Assembly (NCBI GenBank): GCA_029204225.1
Contig: CM055092.1
Location: 46,753,486 to 46,813,485, forward strand
Reading direction: 5' to 3'
From: Diphasiastrum complanatum
Taxonomy: Eukaryota; Streptophyta; Lycopodiopsida; Lycopodiales; Lycopodiaceae
Length of the DNA stretch: 60,000 nt
Position 1 is the first letter of the stretch; each line of letters starts with the position of its first letter. Positions 32,391 through 45,349 of this stretch are shown piece after piece. Below the pieces are notes generated by a model. The model was not told where the DNA came from. It saw nothing but the letters and a program-made list of their open reading frames with translations, and searched no databases. Both the position numbers and the translations under genes were made by a program.

Positions 32391-34244
32391 TATTCTTTAA
32401 GGAGAAATCTCTTTTTGGATGGTGGTGGCCTTTCCAAAATGCCCTTCATTGTGAGATTATAGCAAGAGTTTAGTAAATATTTAATGTTAATAATATTAAA
32501 CTACATACATGTCTAACTTAGTCTTAGAATGTTTGTGTCTTAAAGTTGAAGCTTAGTGATGGTTCCTATTGTTCCCCATGTTCTTTCCTAGATTACACTA
32601 GAATAGAGCTCTACCATCATTTAATGCCCATTATTGCATGTGGAATGCCTCGAGTCATGGTTTCACAATTGATAGTCTCCATCAAATTCAAACATCAATG
32701 ATGCTTCTTGATCATGTATTTGACTTATTCTACCATTACAATAATAAAAATTTTGAATCTGCAAACAATATTAGAGGATACATAAATGAAGAGAAAGTGT
32801 CTTTCTATAGGCAAAAAGAAATGCTCCATGTAGAAATGACTCTTTCCTAAATTTAAAGAAGCTAATTAGTCCATTCTCACTCAATGAAGTGCACAGCTTC
32901 ACAAAACTAACATTTAGGGATTTTTTTTATTAAGACAAATGCAACACAAGGTCAAATTCCAAGTTTCTCTACTTAGAATTTATGTACCATAAATTCTTTG
33001 AGGAAATAATAACAAAAGTCATGTTGGCATTAGTTTCATTATGATGAAAATTTATGTATATATTCTCACCCAAGAAACAAGCGCCAAAATGAATACACTA
33101 TGATGTAACATATGGTTAATAATAATACCAAGTTAGATTGCACCATAATTTATTGTATTATATAGTGTTGAAATAAGCATGCAATCAATCACAAAGAAGT
33201 ATAAGTACGTAATCAAAAATATTATTGCATTATTTGTTATAAGTCCAATGAACTAGCATCAATAAGTATAGTCAACGCTTGGAGGTAACTTTTTCATATT
33301 TCTAAAAAGATGCAACTTTCAAATGTTCTTCATTCTACTAGTGTATTGTGCATTGCTTGAATGCACTACCTCACATGTTTTCCATCAATGCAAAGTAATG
33401 TGCATCAATATTATGATTTGATTATGGCGTGGGGGATTCTAGCAGGGTGCATGACTATGATGCATAAGCTTTTCTCTTGTATAATATTGTCATATTTGTC
33501 ATTTTCTTACTATATGAGCATTAATTCATTTGGCCAATGTACTTTACTTTGCAACTCATTGATTGCTCCACAAAAAAATGGATTCATTTGAAAATGCAAC
33601 CATTATGTGCTTACCATTGAAAGCATAATTCCTTACTAGGCATGTCTTTGTCGGAACATTAAGGAACAAATCGTAACATTTGTATTTATTATGTTGTAGA
33701 TTCACTTACATTGTTAATACTTTGTGAGCCTATTTAGATGAGTTTTGTAAATACATACACAACTGAATTTCCATGCACTTCAACAATTTCACAATAAATG
33801 TTTTTTCAAAAGTAAAACACTTTTGATTATTCACACAATAGACATATGGTATAGACCCAATATCTATCAAGGCTAAGCAAAACTAGATAATTCTAGGTTT
33901 GAAACTAGGATGATCTGTAAGTAATAACACCTCTAGGTTCTACTTACAAAGCAATCGGTCTTGAATGGAATATTGGAATGTGGTAAATAAACTTGACAAC
34001 TGGGGGCCCAATGCTCATGTCTAGGATTATTCCAGAGTTATCAGTAACTGGATATGTACATAACATTATCCCTTAACTGCATTTGTCCTCAAAAGCAAAA
34101 CTTTGTAAGTTCTTTTTTAATGCTTTTACTCTTTTTCAAGAATCATTATCCTTAGTTTGACCTTTCCATCTGATCAAGCATTCAAAGAACAAATGATTTT
34201 TTTGATTGTTTTTACCTGGTTTTGAGTAAAAGTTTTGTTGATAG
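32391..34244. other. AT-rich intergenic DNA
   Basis: No gene, RNA gene or mobile-element coding sequence is recognised. Confidence 0.5.
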
Positions 34245-34860
34245 TGTCGACCCCTATGACACAAGATATCCCAAACTTTATTTCACTTGAGATCAATCAA
34301 TTTTGGCCGTTATCGCTCAAGAGTGTTTGTTGAGTGATTAGATTAGACGACTACTAAGCTTAGGACAACTACATAGCTCAAATTTCACGCATATAACTTA
34401 AGATAGCTTAAATTTGATGCATAACATGTAATTTTGGACTTTATTAGTTGACATGGCTCATTGAGTGATCAAGTTCAATCATTTTTAAGTCTATTACATT
34501 CAGATTGTTTGATTTTGATGGAGTTGACCCCTATCACATGAGATAGCTGAAATTCAATGTATATCACTCAAGATAGCTTGATTTGGGACATTATCAGTCA
34601 AAAATGTCCCTTAAGTGATGAAATTAGAGGAATCTTTTGTCCAAGACTAATAATTAGACTAGAACCAACTTGATGTCTACATGTCTCAATAACTTTAGTT
34701 CAATGCCTATACTACAAGTTAGTCTCTAACTACTTAAAATGGCTCATCAAGTGATCAAACTTAATCGATCTCAATTTTAAAGCATTTAGATTGCTTGAGT
34801 TCTATCTCTCATTGATGGGATAAGTTCCTATCACTTGAGATAGCTCATATTGACATCTGC
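34245..34860. repeat. Imperfect tandem repeat, unit about 275-300 bp
   Basis: The block g(t/a)(c/t)gacccctat(g/c)aca(c/t)(a/g)agata recurs near 34249 and 34522, and in a weaker form near 34818. The internal landmarks gatggctcat(t/c)a(a/g)gtgatcaa and ttcagattg(t/c)ttga recur at matching offsets. There are two full copies and the start of a third. Confidence 0.7.
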
Positions 34861-34931
34861 TAAAAATAGGCCAATTACCTCTTTAGATTCTATTTGAACA
34901 TCTACTAATCAATACTCTAATTCAAACTATG

Positions 34932-36125
34932 ACAACAAAGGATTATTGACATCCTCTACCTTATATAGATACTATTCTTGACCAGGTAGTTGGTCATGAA
35001 CGTTATAGTTTTTTTAGACGGATTCTCAGGTTATAATCAAGTTTTTTTTATCAAAGAGGAAGATAGATCCAGAACCACTTTTACCACTAATTGGGGGACG
35101 TACGTGTATACAGGAATGCCCTTTGGTCTTTGTAATGCACCTGCCACATTCCAACATATGATGACGAACATTTTTCAAAAAATTTTAAGGAAGTTTTTAG
35201 AAATTTTCATGGATGAATTTTGTGTCTATTCATCAACTAAAGACCATTTAGACGCATTAGAGAAGACATTGAGAAGATGTCAAGAGAGATCTCTTAAATT
35301 GCATCCGGCCAAGTGTCATTTCGGGATCAGGGAAGGCATCCTATTAGGACATAAAATTTAGAAGGACGATATACAAGCCAACATCGAAAAAGTAAAAATG
35401 ATTTTAAAGTTATTAGAACCAACCAATCTACGAGAGCTTAGAGGTTTTCTAGGACACATAGGATATTATCGTAGAATAATTAAGGATTATGCCATAGTAG
35501 TAACTCCTTTAACAAGTTTATTAAAAAAGTCTGTTGAGTATCAGTCACAAAACCATCAGCAAGCTTTTGATACGTTAAAACAGTCATTAGCAAAAGCAAA
35601 TGGAGTTAGACCTCTAAATTGGGCTAAAAAGTTCCATGTATATGTAGATACATCATCATTTGCAATAGGTGTAGTGCTTAGTCAGAAAGATGACCAAAAT
35701 ATAGATTACCCAATTTATTATGCAGGTAGCCAACTTGCTGCATCAAAAAAAAATTATTCTGCTATAGAGCGTGAAGCACTAGGGATGATCTATTCAGTAA
35801 AGAAATTTAGACTATCTTTTAGGATACCCTTTTTTTTTTAATGTAGATCACTATGCATTGAAACATTTAGTGAACAAACGTGATCTTTCGGGTAGGGTAG
35901 CTAGATGGGTATTGTTATTAGATGAGTTTAACTATTAAGTAGAATTAAGAAGAGGCAAGGATCATCAAAATGCTGATTACATATCCCGTCTCCAATTTGA
36001 TCCCATTTCTGATGAATTTTTGGATGAACATATAATGCGTAGTCAATCAAAAACATCAATTCATATGGATACTACTAACTTTTTAGAGGACCAAATTTAT
36101 CCTGAACATTGGTTGGCTCATCCAT
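34932..36125 (+). pseudogene. Ty3/gypsy RT-RNase H fragment (plus copy)
   Basis: The RT core reads FFIKEEDRSRTTFTTNWGTY, MPFGLCNAPATFQHMMTNIF and FMDEFCVYS; the catalytic FMDD is changed to FMDE. The thumb (LRELRGFLGHIGYYRRIIKD) and RNase H follow (HVYVDTSSFAIGVVLSQKD, YSAIEREALGMIYSVKKFR). Breaks include a stop at 35359, a frameshift at a T run near 35830, and a stop near 35936. It ends before the integrase. It is about 93% similar by eye to the minus copy at 37.2-39.3 kb where I compared them. Confidence 0.92.
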
Positions 36126-37200
36126 CTGTGTAGACTGGTCCTAGTGCTGGACAAGTTCTTCGTCGATCGAATTGAAGAAAATTTTCAATTCGTGCTCGTA
36201 TGGCTAATGGTTGTAAAACTGGTAAGACTGGTTTTGGGTGCGTTGTGAACACAATCGCCATCACAATAGGAGTGGTAAACTAGCAATGGCGGAAGAGAGC
36301 TTGATCGCAAAAATTCACGAAATTAGAGCAAGAGTGATGGAAAAGAGGTGGCAAAAAAAATAGAAGTGTTTGAGGTTTTTGGTATATTGATGATATATTG
36401 GTGGATTAGACAATTATTTAATGAAAGTGTGTCTTTTTTTTTGAAGGTACAGACTCAACAATAAAGTATCTAGTCCAAAAAAACAAAAATAATTAAATAA
36501 ATAAAAAATAAACAAAATACACAAATGCTTCGTTCATTTCGCAAAAGTTCAGCTCGGTATGAATGAGTGTTGAACTGCGAAAATAAATAATATACACAAT
36601 CTATGAAACAATGTATACAATATTGGTAGCGAAGACTGTCGCTGTTTCCTTTAAAATATATGGCAAAAAAAACTGTATTGGCAAAAAATGTCGGGTTTTC
36701 TGCATATTTTCAATATGCTATTAACATGAAAACATGATGGAAACAAAGGTACATAACAAAATGATATGCAACATGCTAGCGAAATATTATATTTTTTTGC
36801 AAATTTCCCGCACGTCAAAGATGCAACGAAGGTAAATCCCGAAAAATGCGAAGGTTGGAGTGTCGCAAATTTCTGTGTTCTCAAAAATGGTGGATCTACT
36901 TAACATATTATATTCCAAAATGGTGTCGGCATGCAGCGAAGGTGTCGGCATTTTCGTAAAAGATGCAACAAAAAATACAAATGTAGTGAAGGTGTCATCT
37001 TTTTCACATATTTTGCGAGGGTGAAGGATTGACAAAAAAGTCAGTTGGATGAAATGTGAACAATGTCGCAATTTCTGCAAACTGTGGTGGAAATTATTGG
37101 ACCAAGGGTGACGGGTTGTTCAAACTAGATAAAATGTGAATAGTATCGAAAATTTCGCAAATTTCTGAACTTGTCATATTCATCGAAATTAGTCATAGTA
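36126..37200. other. Spacer between two oppositely oriented gypsy copies
   Basis: No gene is recognised. Short phrases such as tcgcaaatttctg and atgcaacgaaggt recur irregularly on both strands (36780-37170). The stretch may be LTR or UTR debris. Confidence 0.4.
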
Positions 37201-37225
37201 GTGCTTTCACTCTTGAGCCATTTAC

Positions 37226-39335
37226 TCAAGTATCAAGTAAATGTCCTTCAAGATCGGCTAACTGAAGTGATCGATTGTTAAAAACTTTTATGACTTTGTA
37301 AGGTCCCATCCATCTAGTATGTAATTTCCCAGGAAACAACATGTGTCTGTTATCATACAGAAGCACGTAGTCCCCTCGTTTTATTTTTATTTTTTTAATA
37401 GATTGATCGAAAATTACTTTTCTTTTATTCTGGACTCGTTCAGTCTCCATTAATGAAAGACGACGATCCTCTTCTAGTTGCATCAAACCTATCATCTGCT
37501 CCTGGAGACTATCATGTTCATCCATTCGCTCTTCATTACTAATGCGAAATTTCAGAACTTGAAATTCTATTGGTAATATGGGATGCATTCCATACACAAG
37601 AATGCATTTCCGTTACTTTATTCAAAATTCTATACAAAATTCCGTTTGCCCGTTCCGTAAGCCCATTCGCTTTTGGATTATATGGAGTGTTTTGGCGATG
37701 CATAATGGAAAAGTATGACAACATGGTCTTAGCATTATTTTTAACTGTGGCTTCGGCCTCTACCATCTTGGTAGCATATTCGTAGCAACAAGATTTTACG
37801 GGTGATCGGTTTGATAGGCCCTACAAAATCTATCCCCCACTTCTCAAAATGTGCTAAGGGAATAATTGGAGTAAGCGGCCAATGTGTCCCGAAGCTAGGT
37901 TTCCCCATCCTATGACATCCATCACATTTTTGAATGGATAATTTAACATCTCTATAGACAGTAGGCCACCAATATTTAGCATTAAGGATCTTTCTTGTAG
38001 TATTTTTAAGATCATAGTGACCCCCCGAATTTTCCTCATATAATGCACTTATTACAACGGTCGTCTCGGTTGGTTCTAAACATCGGCGGAGGCTATCATC
38101 GGCTTCTAATTTATACATTATTTTATTTATAATCGTATAAGGTCCTATTTTTTAAAGGAAAACAATTTTTTGCTGTTCAAGATAAATCTGGTCTTGTAAA
38201 AAGTTAGAAATATCCGTATAAATTGATGTTTCCGATTGAATACGCATTATATGTTCGTCTGAAAATTCATCAGAAATGGGACCAAACTGATTTTTCGTTT
38301 GGAGGCGGGATATATAATCAGCATTTTGATGATCCTTGCCTCTTCTTAATTCTACTTCATCATTAAACTCATCTAATAACAATACCCATCTAGCTACCCT
38401 ACCCAAAAGATCAGGTTTATTCACTAAATGTTTCAATGCGTAGTGATCTACGTGAAAAACAAAAGGGTATCCTAAAAGATAATGTCTAAATTTCTTTACT
38501 GAATAAATCTTTCCTAGTGCTTCATGCTCTGTAGTAGAATAGATCTTTTCTAATACTGCAATTTTTCTACCCAAATAATAAATTGGGTAATCTATATTTT
38601 GGTCATCTTTCTGAAATGATGATATATCTACATATACATGAAACTTTTTAGCCCAATTTGGAGGTCTAACTCTAGTTGCTTCTGCTAATGACTGTTTCAA
38701 CTTATCAAAAGCTTGCTGATGGTCTTGTGACGAATGATACTTAACAGATTTTTTTAATAAACTTGTTAAAGGAGTTACTACTATGGCATAATCCTTAATT
38801 ATCGTACGATAATATCCTACGTGTCTTAGAACACCTCTAAGCTCTCGTAGATTGGTTGGTTCTAATAACTCTAAAATTATTTTTACTTTTTTGATGTCAG
38901 CTTGTATACCGTCCTTCGAAATTTTATGTCCTAACAAGATGCCTTCCCTCATCCCGAATAACACTTGGTCGGATGCAATTTAAGCGATGTCTCTTGACAT
39001 CTTCTCAATGTCTTCTCTAATGCATCTAAATGGTCTTTAGTTGATGAATAGACACAAAAGTCATCCATGAAAATTTCTAAAAACTTCCTTAATTTTTTTT
39101 GAAAAATATTCGTCATCATACGTTAGAATGTTGTAGGTGTATTACAAAGACCAAAGGGCATTCGCGTATAGGCGCACGTCCCCCAATCAGTGGTAAAAGT
39201 GGTCTTGGATCTATCTTCCTCTTTGATAAAAACTTGATCATAAACTGAGAATCCATCTAAAATGCTATAACGTTCATGACCAGCTACCTGGTCAAGATCT
39301 ACATTTTCAAATAAATCTTTCATTACAATCAACTG
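37226..39335 (-). pseudogene. Ty3/gypsy RT-RNase H-integrase fragment (minus copy)
   Basis: Read from 39335 downward, RT starts at HERYSILDGFSVYDQVFIKE and MPFGLCNTPTTF and keeps FMDDFCVYS near 39055. Thumb and RNase H follow (to 38152), then the integrase HHCC finger (GGHYDL...CDGCHRMG near 37990-37915), the first catalytic Asp (WGIDFVGPIKP), the NTPYNPKANGLTERANGILY segment near 37700, and a C-terminal region ending at 37226 (KLHTRWMGPYKV, the GPY/F-like module). Frameshifts lie near 39120, 38960, 38150, 37760 and 37590. Gag, protease and the RT N-terminus are absent. The GPY/F-like end and domain order place it in Ty3/gypsy. Confidence 0.93.
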
Positions 39336-41490
39336 AAGGAATATCTAATCCTAACACTCTTCACTCCAACCGCGTCTCCATAAAACATGCCATTGGCAAT
39401 CATAATTCACAACTCATTCTAAGCATCTAGCTTTCTAACTCTGGCCTGTCATCATGAGTATTTCAGACAAGTTTTACCTGCATGACATTCATCAACGTAT
39501 TACTACAATCACAAACAACAGATCTATAGTTTCAGTACTACAATCTTAAATTCATACGAAAATAAACCCCAATTTACTTGCAGCACTTCTTGGTTATTCT
39601 TGGAACTTCACAAACACTCCTCACAAATATGAACATAAAATGGTGCGCGGATCTGATAAGAAGTGTTCCAAAGGTTCTCATTCCAATAACAATAATTTTT
39701 ACAGTTCTATGCAACAACACACATCACATCATCAACTCCGATCACCAATACAACCAATCGGCTATCCATCTCTGGATCGCACAATATGGATCTTGACAAA
39801 AAAATCTCCGGCTCTATGCTCTCTCGACACTGCTCAATCTTCCGTGACCTCTCTCCTGTCTTCAACTATGAAAAATAGAGGTGATATTCTCTTCGTCGAT
39901 TTTTCTTTTCTATCTTCTCTCTTCCTGGCCTTTTTTTTTTTTTTTGCCCACCATTTAGTTTCTTGGGTGTCGCTTTCTACAACAGGGCATAATTGAATGT
40001 AGTTTTCTCAACGCCCCACTAACATGTCACATTCGATTATCTCCCAAGTAACCAATTAATTTATTGAAATACAAAAATATTCAAGTAGCAAGATCCCCTT
40101 TATTTTGATTTAAAATAACTTTTTGGAAGGTTTCTACAAAACAATGCTCAAGAAAATTGGTTTTGATTTGAACCTAGAAACTCACAAAGGTTTCACTTTG
40201 TCTTTATAATCTCAAATTTGACTTTTAGCCCTCTCTTTGGACTTCTAGTCATAGTTCTTACATTCCTCACAAAGATGAAATGAAGATTAGATCAGATTCT
40301 ATCAAAGAGGAGGTCCTTGAGGAAGAAGAGAAGGAGAGCCTAGCATGAGAGCTGAGAAATACTAACTAGGATATAGTTTAAAATCATGTGAGCCTCATGG
40401 TGAATCCCAAGAGAAGGAATGACCATGTAGGATCTAGTATGTTTATGCATTTGTAATTAATGTGGTAGACTCCTCTTAAATAACATATAGTGAGCCACCT
40501 TTTGATGGTGACCTTTAGTGGAGGAGCTAATACCACTTGTAAATTGTAATTTGTGGATTTGCCACTTAGGCTCCACATGGGCAGCCTCTTGGCATATTTA
40601 AGAACCCCCCTCGCTTGTGAGAGAGCTTTGGATTGTAATGCTCTTGCTCGTGTTTTAATAAGAAAGATCCTCTACGAGTTTTGAGCCTTCATCTTATCTC
40701 CATGATTATGTTTGTGTTCTTGAGTGAAGCCTTCATGATTTTGCTTTCCTTCCTTAATGTAGTTGTGGAATTAGAATAGATTTCTTGTTTTCATTATGTT
40801 TGTGGAAGTAGAGTGGATTAGATTTTGCTTTCTTGTTCTTGATTTGAAACAAACTTCAAGTAAACTAAATAGACTAGATTTTGTGGTGTAGATCTTGCAT
40901 ATTTCCTAGTAGTCTAGTTCTTGATGTTCTTGAGAAGCCCAAGAATCAAGAAATGGTTATTTATTGATCCTTCCTCTTTGATTGCTTGTTAGATAATTTA
41001 TTGTTTCTTGTTTCTTTCATTTCTATTGATCTATTAGATTAATCTAAGAATCTTGATTGTTTTCAATCATTTATAGTAATTAAAAGTAAGAACTAAATGG
41101 AGTTCATCTGCGATGCATGCTTATCATTTGAACGTTCTAGGCTTGCATAGTTCTTGGTTTTTTGTGAGTGCTTCTAGAGTGAACATGAATTGAGTAATCC
41201 ACTGATAGGCTGGATTAAACATACTACAATAGAAATCGAATCTTCTGTCTGATCTAGCAATGTATTGAAAAGAACATATCAAGATTGCCTAACTGCCTGG
41301 TAACGGGCATAAACAACTTGTAACTAGAATTAAGAGACCACAAAAATCAAATAAATCGCTTCACAGATTCTCATGATAGAATCTGTGAATATTTGACGCC
41401 ATTACCACTAGTGCACACACACAACCTTCTGAGCAACATGATCTTTGTGCGCTCCAAATGGTTCTTGAAACTTCATGTTCTTCTATCTGG
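39336..41490. other. Intergenic DNA with LTR-like promoter sequence
   Basis: No coding region is recognised. A poly-T run lies at about 39931-39944. At about 40597 the sequence gcatatttaagaacccccctcg, followed by ttttaataagaaagatcc and repeated ttcttgttt stretches, resembles the TATA and R region of a retrotransposon LTR. No termini could be fixed. Confidence 0.4.
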
Positions 41491-41539
41491 ATCGCGTCGA
41501 GTCCTCTATCAAATCTTGATCGCATCTTGAACATCAGCT

Positions 41540-41960
41540 CTCGTCTGCGTCACCATCTCGACCATGTGTTGAGTCTCACATCTCAATTGGGTCCTAAGTA
41601 TCAGCTCTCGACCGTGTCCTGAGTGTCAGATCTCAACTGCGTCCTGAGTAACAATTCTCAACCGGGTCCTACACGTAAGGTCTCAGCTGCATCTCTCCAT
41701 CAGATATCAACCGAGCCTCTCAATTAGATCTCCATTGTGTCTCTCCATCAGATCTCGATTGAGCCTCTCATTCAGATCTCGACCGAGCTTCTCAGTCAGG
41801 TCTCAACCACATCTCTCCGTCAAATGTCAACCGCGTCTCTCTATCAAATCTCGATTGATATTTTCAGTTCAATCTCAACTGAGCCTTTCTAGTTCAATCT
41901 CGACCAGGCCGAGTCTTGACATCAAATCTCAGCCACGGCTTTGGCCTTGTCATCTCGACC
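41540..41960. repeat. Minisatellite, 24/25-bp units with TCTCRACCG core
   Basis: About 15 units start with tctcgaccg or close variants. The first few units (41580-41680) are 25 bp (for example tctcgaccgtgtcctgagtgtcaga), and the following ones are mostly 24 bp (for example tctcgaccgagcttctcagtcagg). The unit length makes one frame read as an eight-residue Arg/Ser repeat, which is not evidence of a gene. Confidence 0.9.
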
Positions 41961-42350
41961 GAGTTGAGCACATGCTTCAAATTCAAATCAATCTTTGACT
42001 AACTTTCTACCCAAGTGACACAGATATCAACCACATTCCTTTGACTACTACTTATCTGCATATTGTGTCCCTTGGTCCTACAAAAATTCCACTACTCTGA
42101 CCACTATATCTTTTTTCGATTCTACATTCAGAGGCTTAAAACAAAAAAACAAAAACATTTAAACACTTAAAAAGTCGAGTACAAGAACAACCCATGGAAT
42201 CAATGCTCATCGTCTAGTTTCTAGTTGGACTTCCCAGATGGATCAGATGTGAAGTCTGATCTAATGATGAATACACATCCTTAAAACAAGTCATGTCTGA
42301 TGTCATCCGTGAAGAAGACGATGGATCGGATGTTGACAAAAACCTAGAGA

Positions 42351-42625
42351 ACGGAGTAGTTGCAGTCTCCACCACGTCCTCTAGTTGGTGTCTCGACCAC
42401 GTCCTCTGGTTGTAGTCTTGACCGCGTCCTCTAATTGGTGTGTCAATCATGTCCTCTAGTTGGCGTCTTGACCACGTCCTCTAGTTGGCATCTTGACCGC
42501 ATCCTCTAGTTGGCGTCTGGACCATGTCCTCTGGTTGCAGTCTCGACCGCGTCCTTTGGATGGTGCCTTGACCGTGTCCTCTGGTTGGCATCTCAACCGC
42601 GTCCTCTGGTCGACATCTCACCCAA
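42351..42625. repeat. Minisatellite, eleven 25-bp units
   Basis: gtcctctagttggcgtcttgaccac-like units begin at 42376, 42401, 42426, 42451, 42476, 42501, 42526, 42551, 42576 and 42601, with a weaker one at 42351. The 25-bp period is exact. The unit shares the TCTYGACCRCGTCCT core with the array at 41.5 kb, so both belong to one repeat family interrupted by about 390 bp of unrelated sequence. Confidence 0.95.
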
Positions 42626-42799
42626 GTCCAGCTGAGTTCAATCTTGACTGCGCCAGTCCTTTCAGAAAAATTTGTCCACCCCGTATGACGCTATTAATGA
42701 TAAACCTCTAGTTGTTGCATGTGCTTACTTGACAAAGTACACCTAGTGATATAGGTCCAAGATCCTAAGAATACCGATGTCCCTATTTCACATGATGGC

Positions 42800-45330
42800 A
42801 TATTCACGACTACATGGCTAGAATTTCTATGACTGGGCCCAGTTTACTTTGAATTGCCTTCATGAGTGTATAAAGCATAAGCAAACCTCCACCTTGCTAG
42901 GATATCTGATGATAGACCTCACATTGCAGCAAGTGAGCAACGGGCCCAAGCTCCGAGAACTGTTGCAGGTAGCTGATAAAGCTTGGGATTTCCCAGATCC
43001 TTCCAAAAAGTCCAAGCATTCGGGTTCAAGGAAAATAGCCCTATCTCCACAAGGGCCACTGCCCAAAAGGCCAAACACAAGCATCATGAAGTTGACCATC
43101 AAGAAACAACAAACACCATCAGCATTACAACAGGATATGGGCCCTGTAGGTTCTTCTGCTCAGCAGGACGACGACATAACAATGGCCAAGATCCTAGAGA
43201 CACGACAACAAAGGGCATGAAACAAGATGAAGGCCAAGAGACCCTCTCCAAATGGCATGGAGAGAGATGAAATACAATCCGAAGGTGAGAAGCTCTAGAG
43301 GAAACCACGAGCCATGAGACAAGCAACACCATCTCAACAAATATCGTCCAGTCCACATAGTCCCAAGATGATAGCTCGACATCAGATTTAGCATCAGAAC
43401 AACAATCCTCACCAACTCATGTCATCCATGGTGCTGATGGAGCTCTTACATTCCTATCTGCGGACACCGGACACAAATTTTACAAGTTGCCCAACAAGCT
43501 TTGATAACCACTCCCCCAATACTCATTACCACGCCAATGCCGCCGACATCACCACTGGCACAAGTTTTGGGAGGAGGGATATGAGAATACCATTCCCAAA
43601 GACACAGCAACAGTTCAACAAGAATAGGCCCAACAAGTCCACATCCTCATGGACACATCCACATACTTTGATGCTGCGAACCTAATTGAGTTAGATGACA
43701 ATGATGATGACAAAGCAGATCAGTTGGGAGAAAGTTAGATCCCATTAGCTAACACCACCACAACCACCCAAGTCATTGATCCACCCATCACTCCCGCATC
43801 CACCACCACCACTAACATCATCCCTCCATTCCCGCCGTTGCCACTCCCACCTTCTCATCAACCACTATTCTTTGGACTAATGTCACCTCATCACACCCCT
43901 GATAGATACCCAAGCATCTCTAACCCTGAAGAGCGCTTAGAAGCAGTCAAGCATTCAATGATAAGCTTGTCTGAGACCAGCTACCATGTACATTGGTTGG
44001 TGAGCCAACAGAAGGAATTAGAGAAGAAAGTCAAATAACAAGACCACACTATAGTCGAGTAGCAAAAGCAGATAGAAGAAAAAGAAAAAGAGTAGAGAAA
44101 AAAGAAGCTTCAATGATGGAACTGAAAGCCACAACGGCCGGGCAAGCAGAAAAACTGAATGAGATCGAATAGCAACTTAAGCAACAGATGACCCAGATCG
44201 ACCAAACCCAAACTCGAGATGGATAATCAGCGCAATGACAGCTGATTCCCCTCTAGTGAAGCCCGAAGACATCCAGTTCCAGGCCCCTTAAGCCTTAGCC
44301 ATAAGAATGGAAAAATATGTAAGGTTGATTCAAGAGAGGGAAGCGGACAAGAAAATTTTTGAGTATGCTGCAACAAAGCAAGCAAAGGTCATTCTCGAGT
44401 CCCAAAAACAGCTAGAAGAGGTGACGAAGGCCCTGCAACAAGTCCTGGACAAAGTGAACCAGTTATGGAACACGACGTGCAAGGCCCAACAAAAAAATTC
44501 TGATCAGAGGCCCAAGGACAATGACGAAGATGACGGGGCAGCTAGTTATGACAAATCCACCCATCAATTAGATGGAAGCATTGGATTGGACGGCAAGAAG
44601 ACCGAGGCTACTTCTGGGAGTTTTTCTATTGCCCCACATAACTATAAAACCTCTCACTATTTTTCCTTCGATTTCTCCCAAACCTTCATTCCTACTTATC
44701 CTGTTCCTTCACCCTCATCCTCTCAACCCCCTCTAAGCTGACTTCAGAGTGGTTAGAAAAGAAATACGGACAAGAAAGATGACATCGATCAAAGCCAATA
44801 TTCCACGAGGGCCAAGATCATTGCTGCATTGCAGCCATAGCCTGAATGGAGGAATAAAATCCTGAAGGATAGCAGGAAGCTACACAAATATCAAAGGGCA
44901 CCGGCTTGGAAGAGAATTGATCTCTTCTATCTGCCGATCAAAAGAAGAAATTCATGGCCAACAGAACAACCACGCGTTGAAGCTGTCAACTGGTCGGTGA
45001 TCCTTGGGATTTCAAAAAGCTTGTCAATAGATGACATGAGGCTGCAACTACTGGATTTTGGCCACAAATATAAATCCAACGCTGATTTATGTGTGTGAGA
45101 GAGTGTCAAGTATTGTAGATCCATGGCCTTTCCCATGAATCAAGAATACTACTGGGATCGAGGCTTGGACCCAATAAGGATCAACCCAACGTAGCCCTCC
45201 AGTCAAAAGATGACCACCAGATGATGGCCTGACTCTATTATAGAGCGGCTTTCATGTCCTCTTGCTATGTCACAATGGTGGAAGACTAGCAAGAATTTGG
45301 ATTCATCGAAAAGGAGTAGGACTACCTAGC
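42800..45330 (+). pseudogene. Decayed repeat-associated ORF(s), unknown family
   Basis: A set of open stretches in related frames suggests a once-long protein. It has a globular start (YDWAQFTLNCLHECIKHKQT, LLGYLMIDLTLQQVSNGPKL), a basic/proline-rich middle, a poly-Thr/Pro part (STTTTNIIPPFPPLPLPP), a coiled coil (YHVHWLVSQQKELEKKVK, then YVRLIQEREADKKIFEY, QKQLEEVTKALQQVLDKVNQ), and a C-terminal part (KRIDLFYLPIKRRNSW). Many stops are TAG next to glutamine or glutamate-rich sequence. The start recalls plant transposon-encoded mobile-domain proteins, but I cannot name the family. Confidence 0.4.
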
Positions 45331-45349
45331 CCCATTACCCTTCGAGTTT

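Noticed and set aside
41735-41998. Open frame with eight-residue Arg/Ser repeats
   Set aside because: It follows from a 24-bp tandem repeat with no stop in one frame; there is no start context or homology.
42351-42625. Regular 25-bp repeats resembling a CRISPR array
   Set aside because: The units are directly head to tail without unique spacers, they vary in sequence, and the genome is a plant nuclear one. It is a minisatellite.
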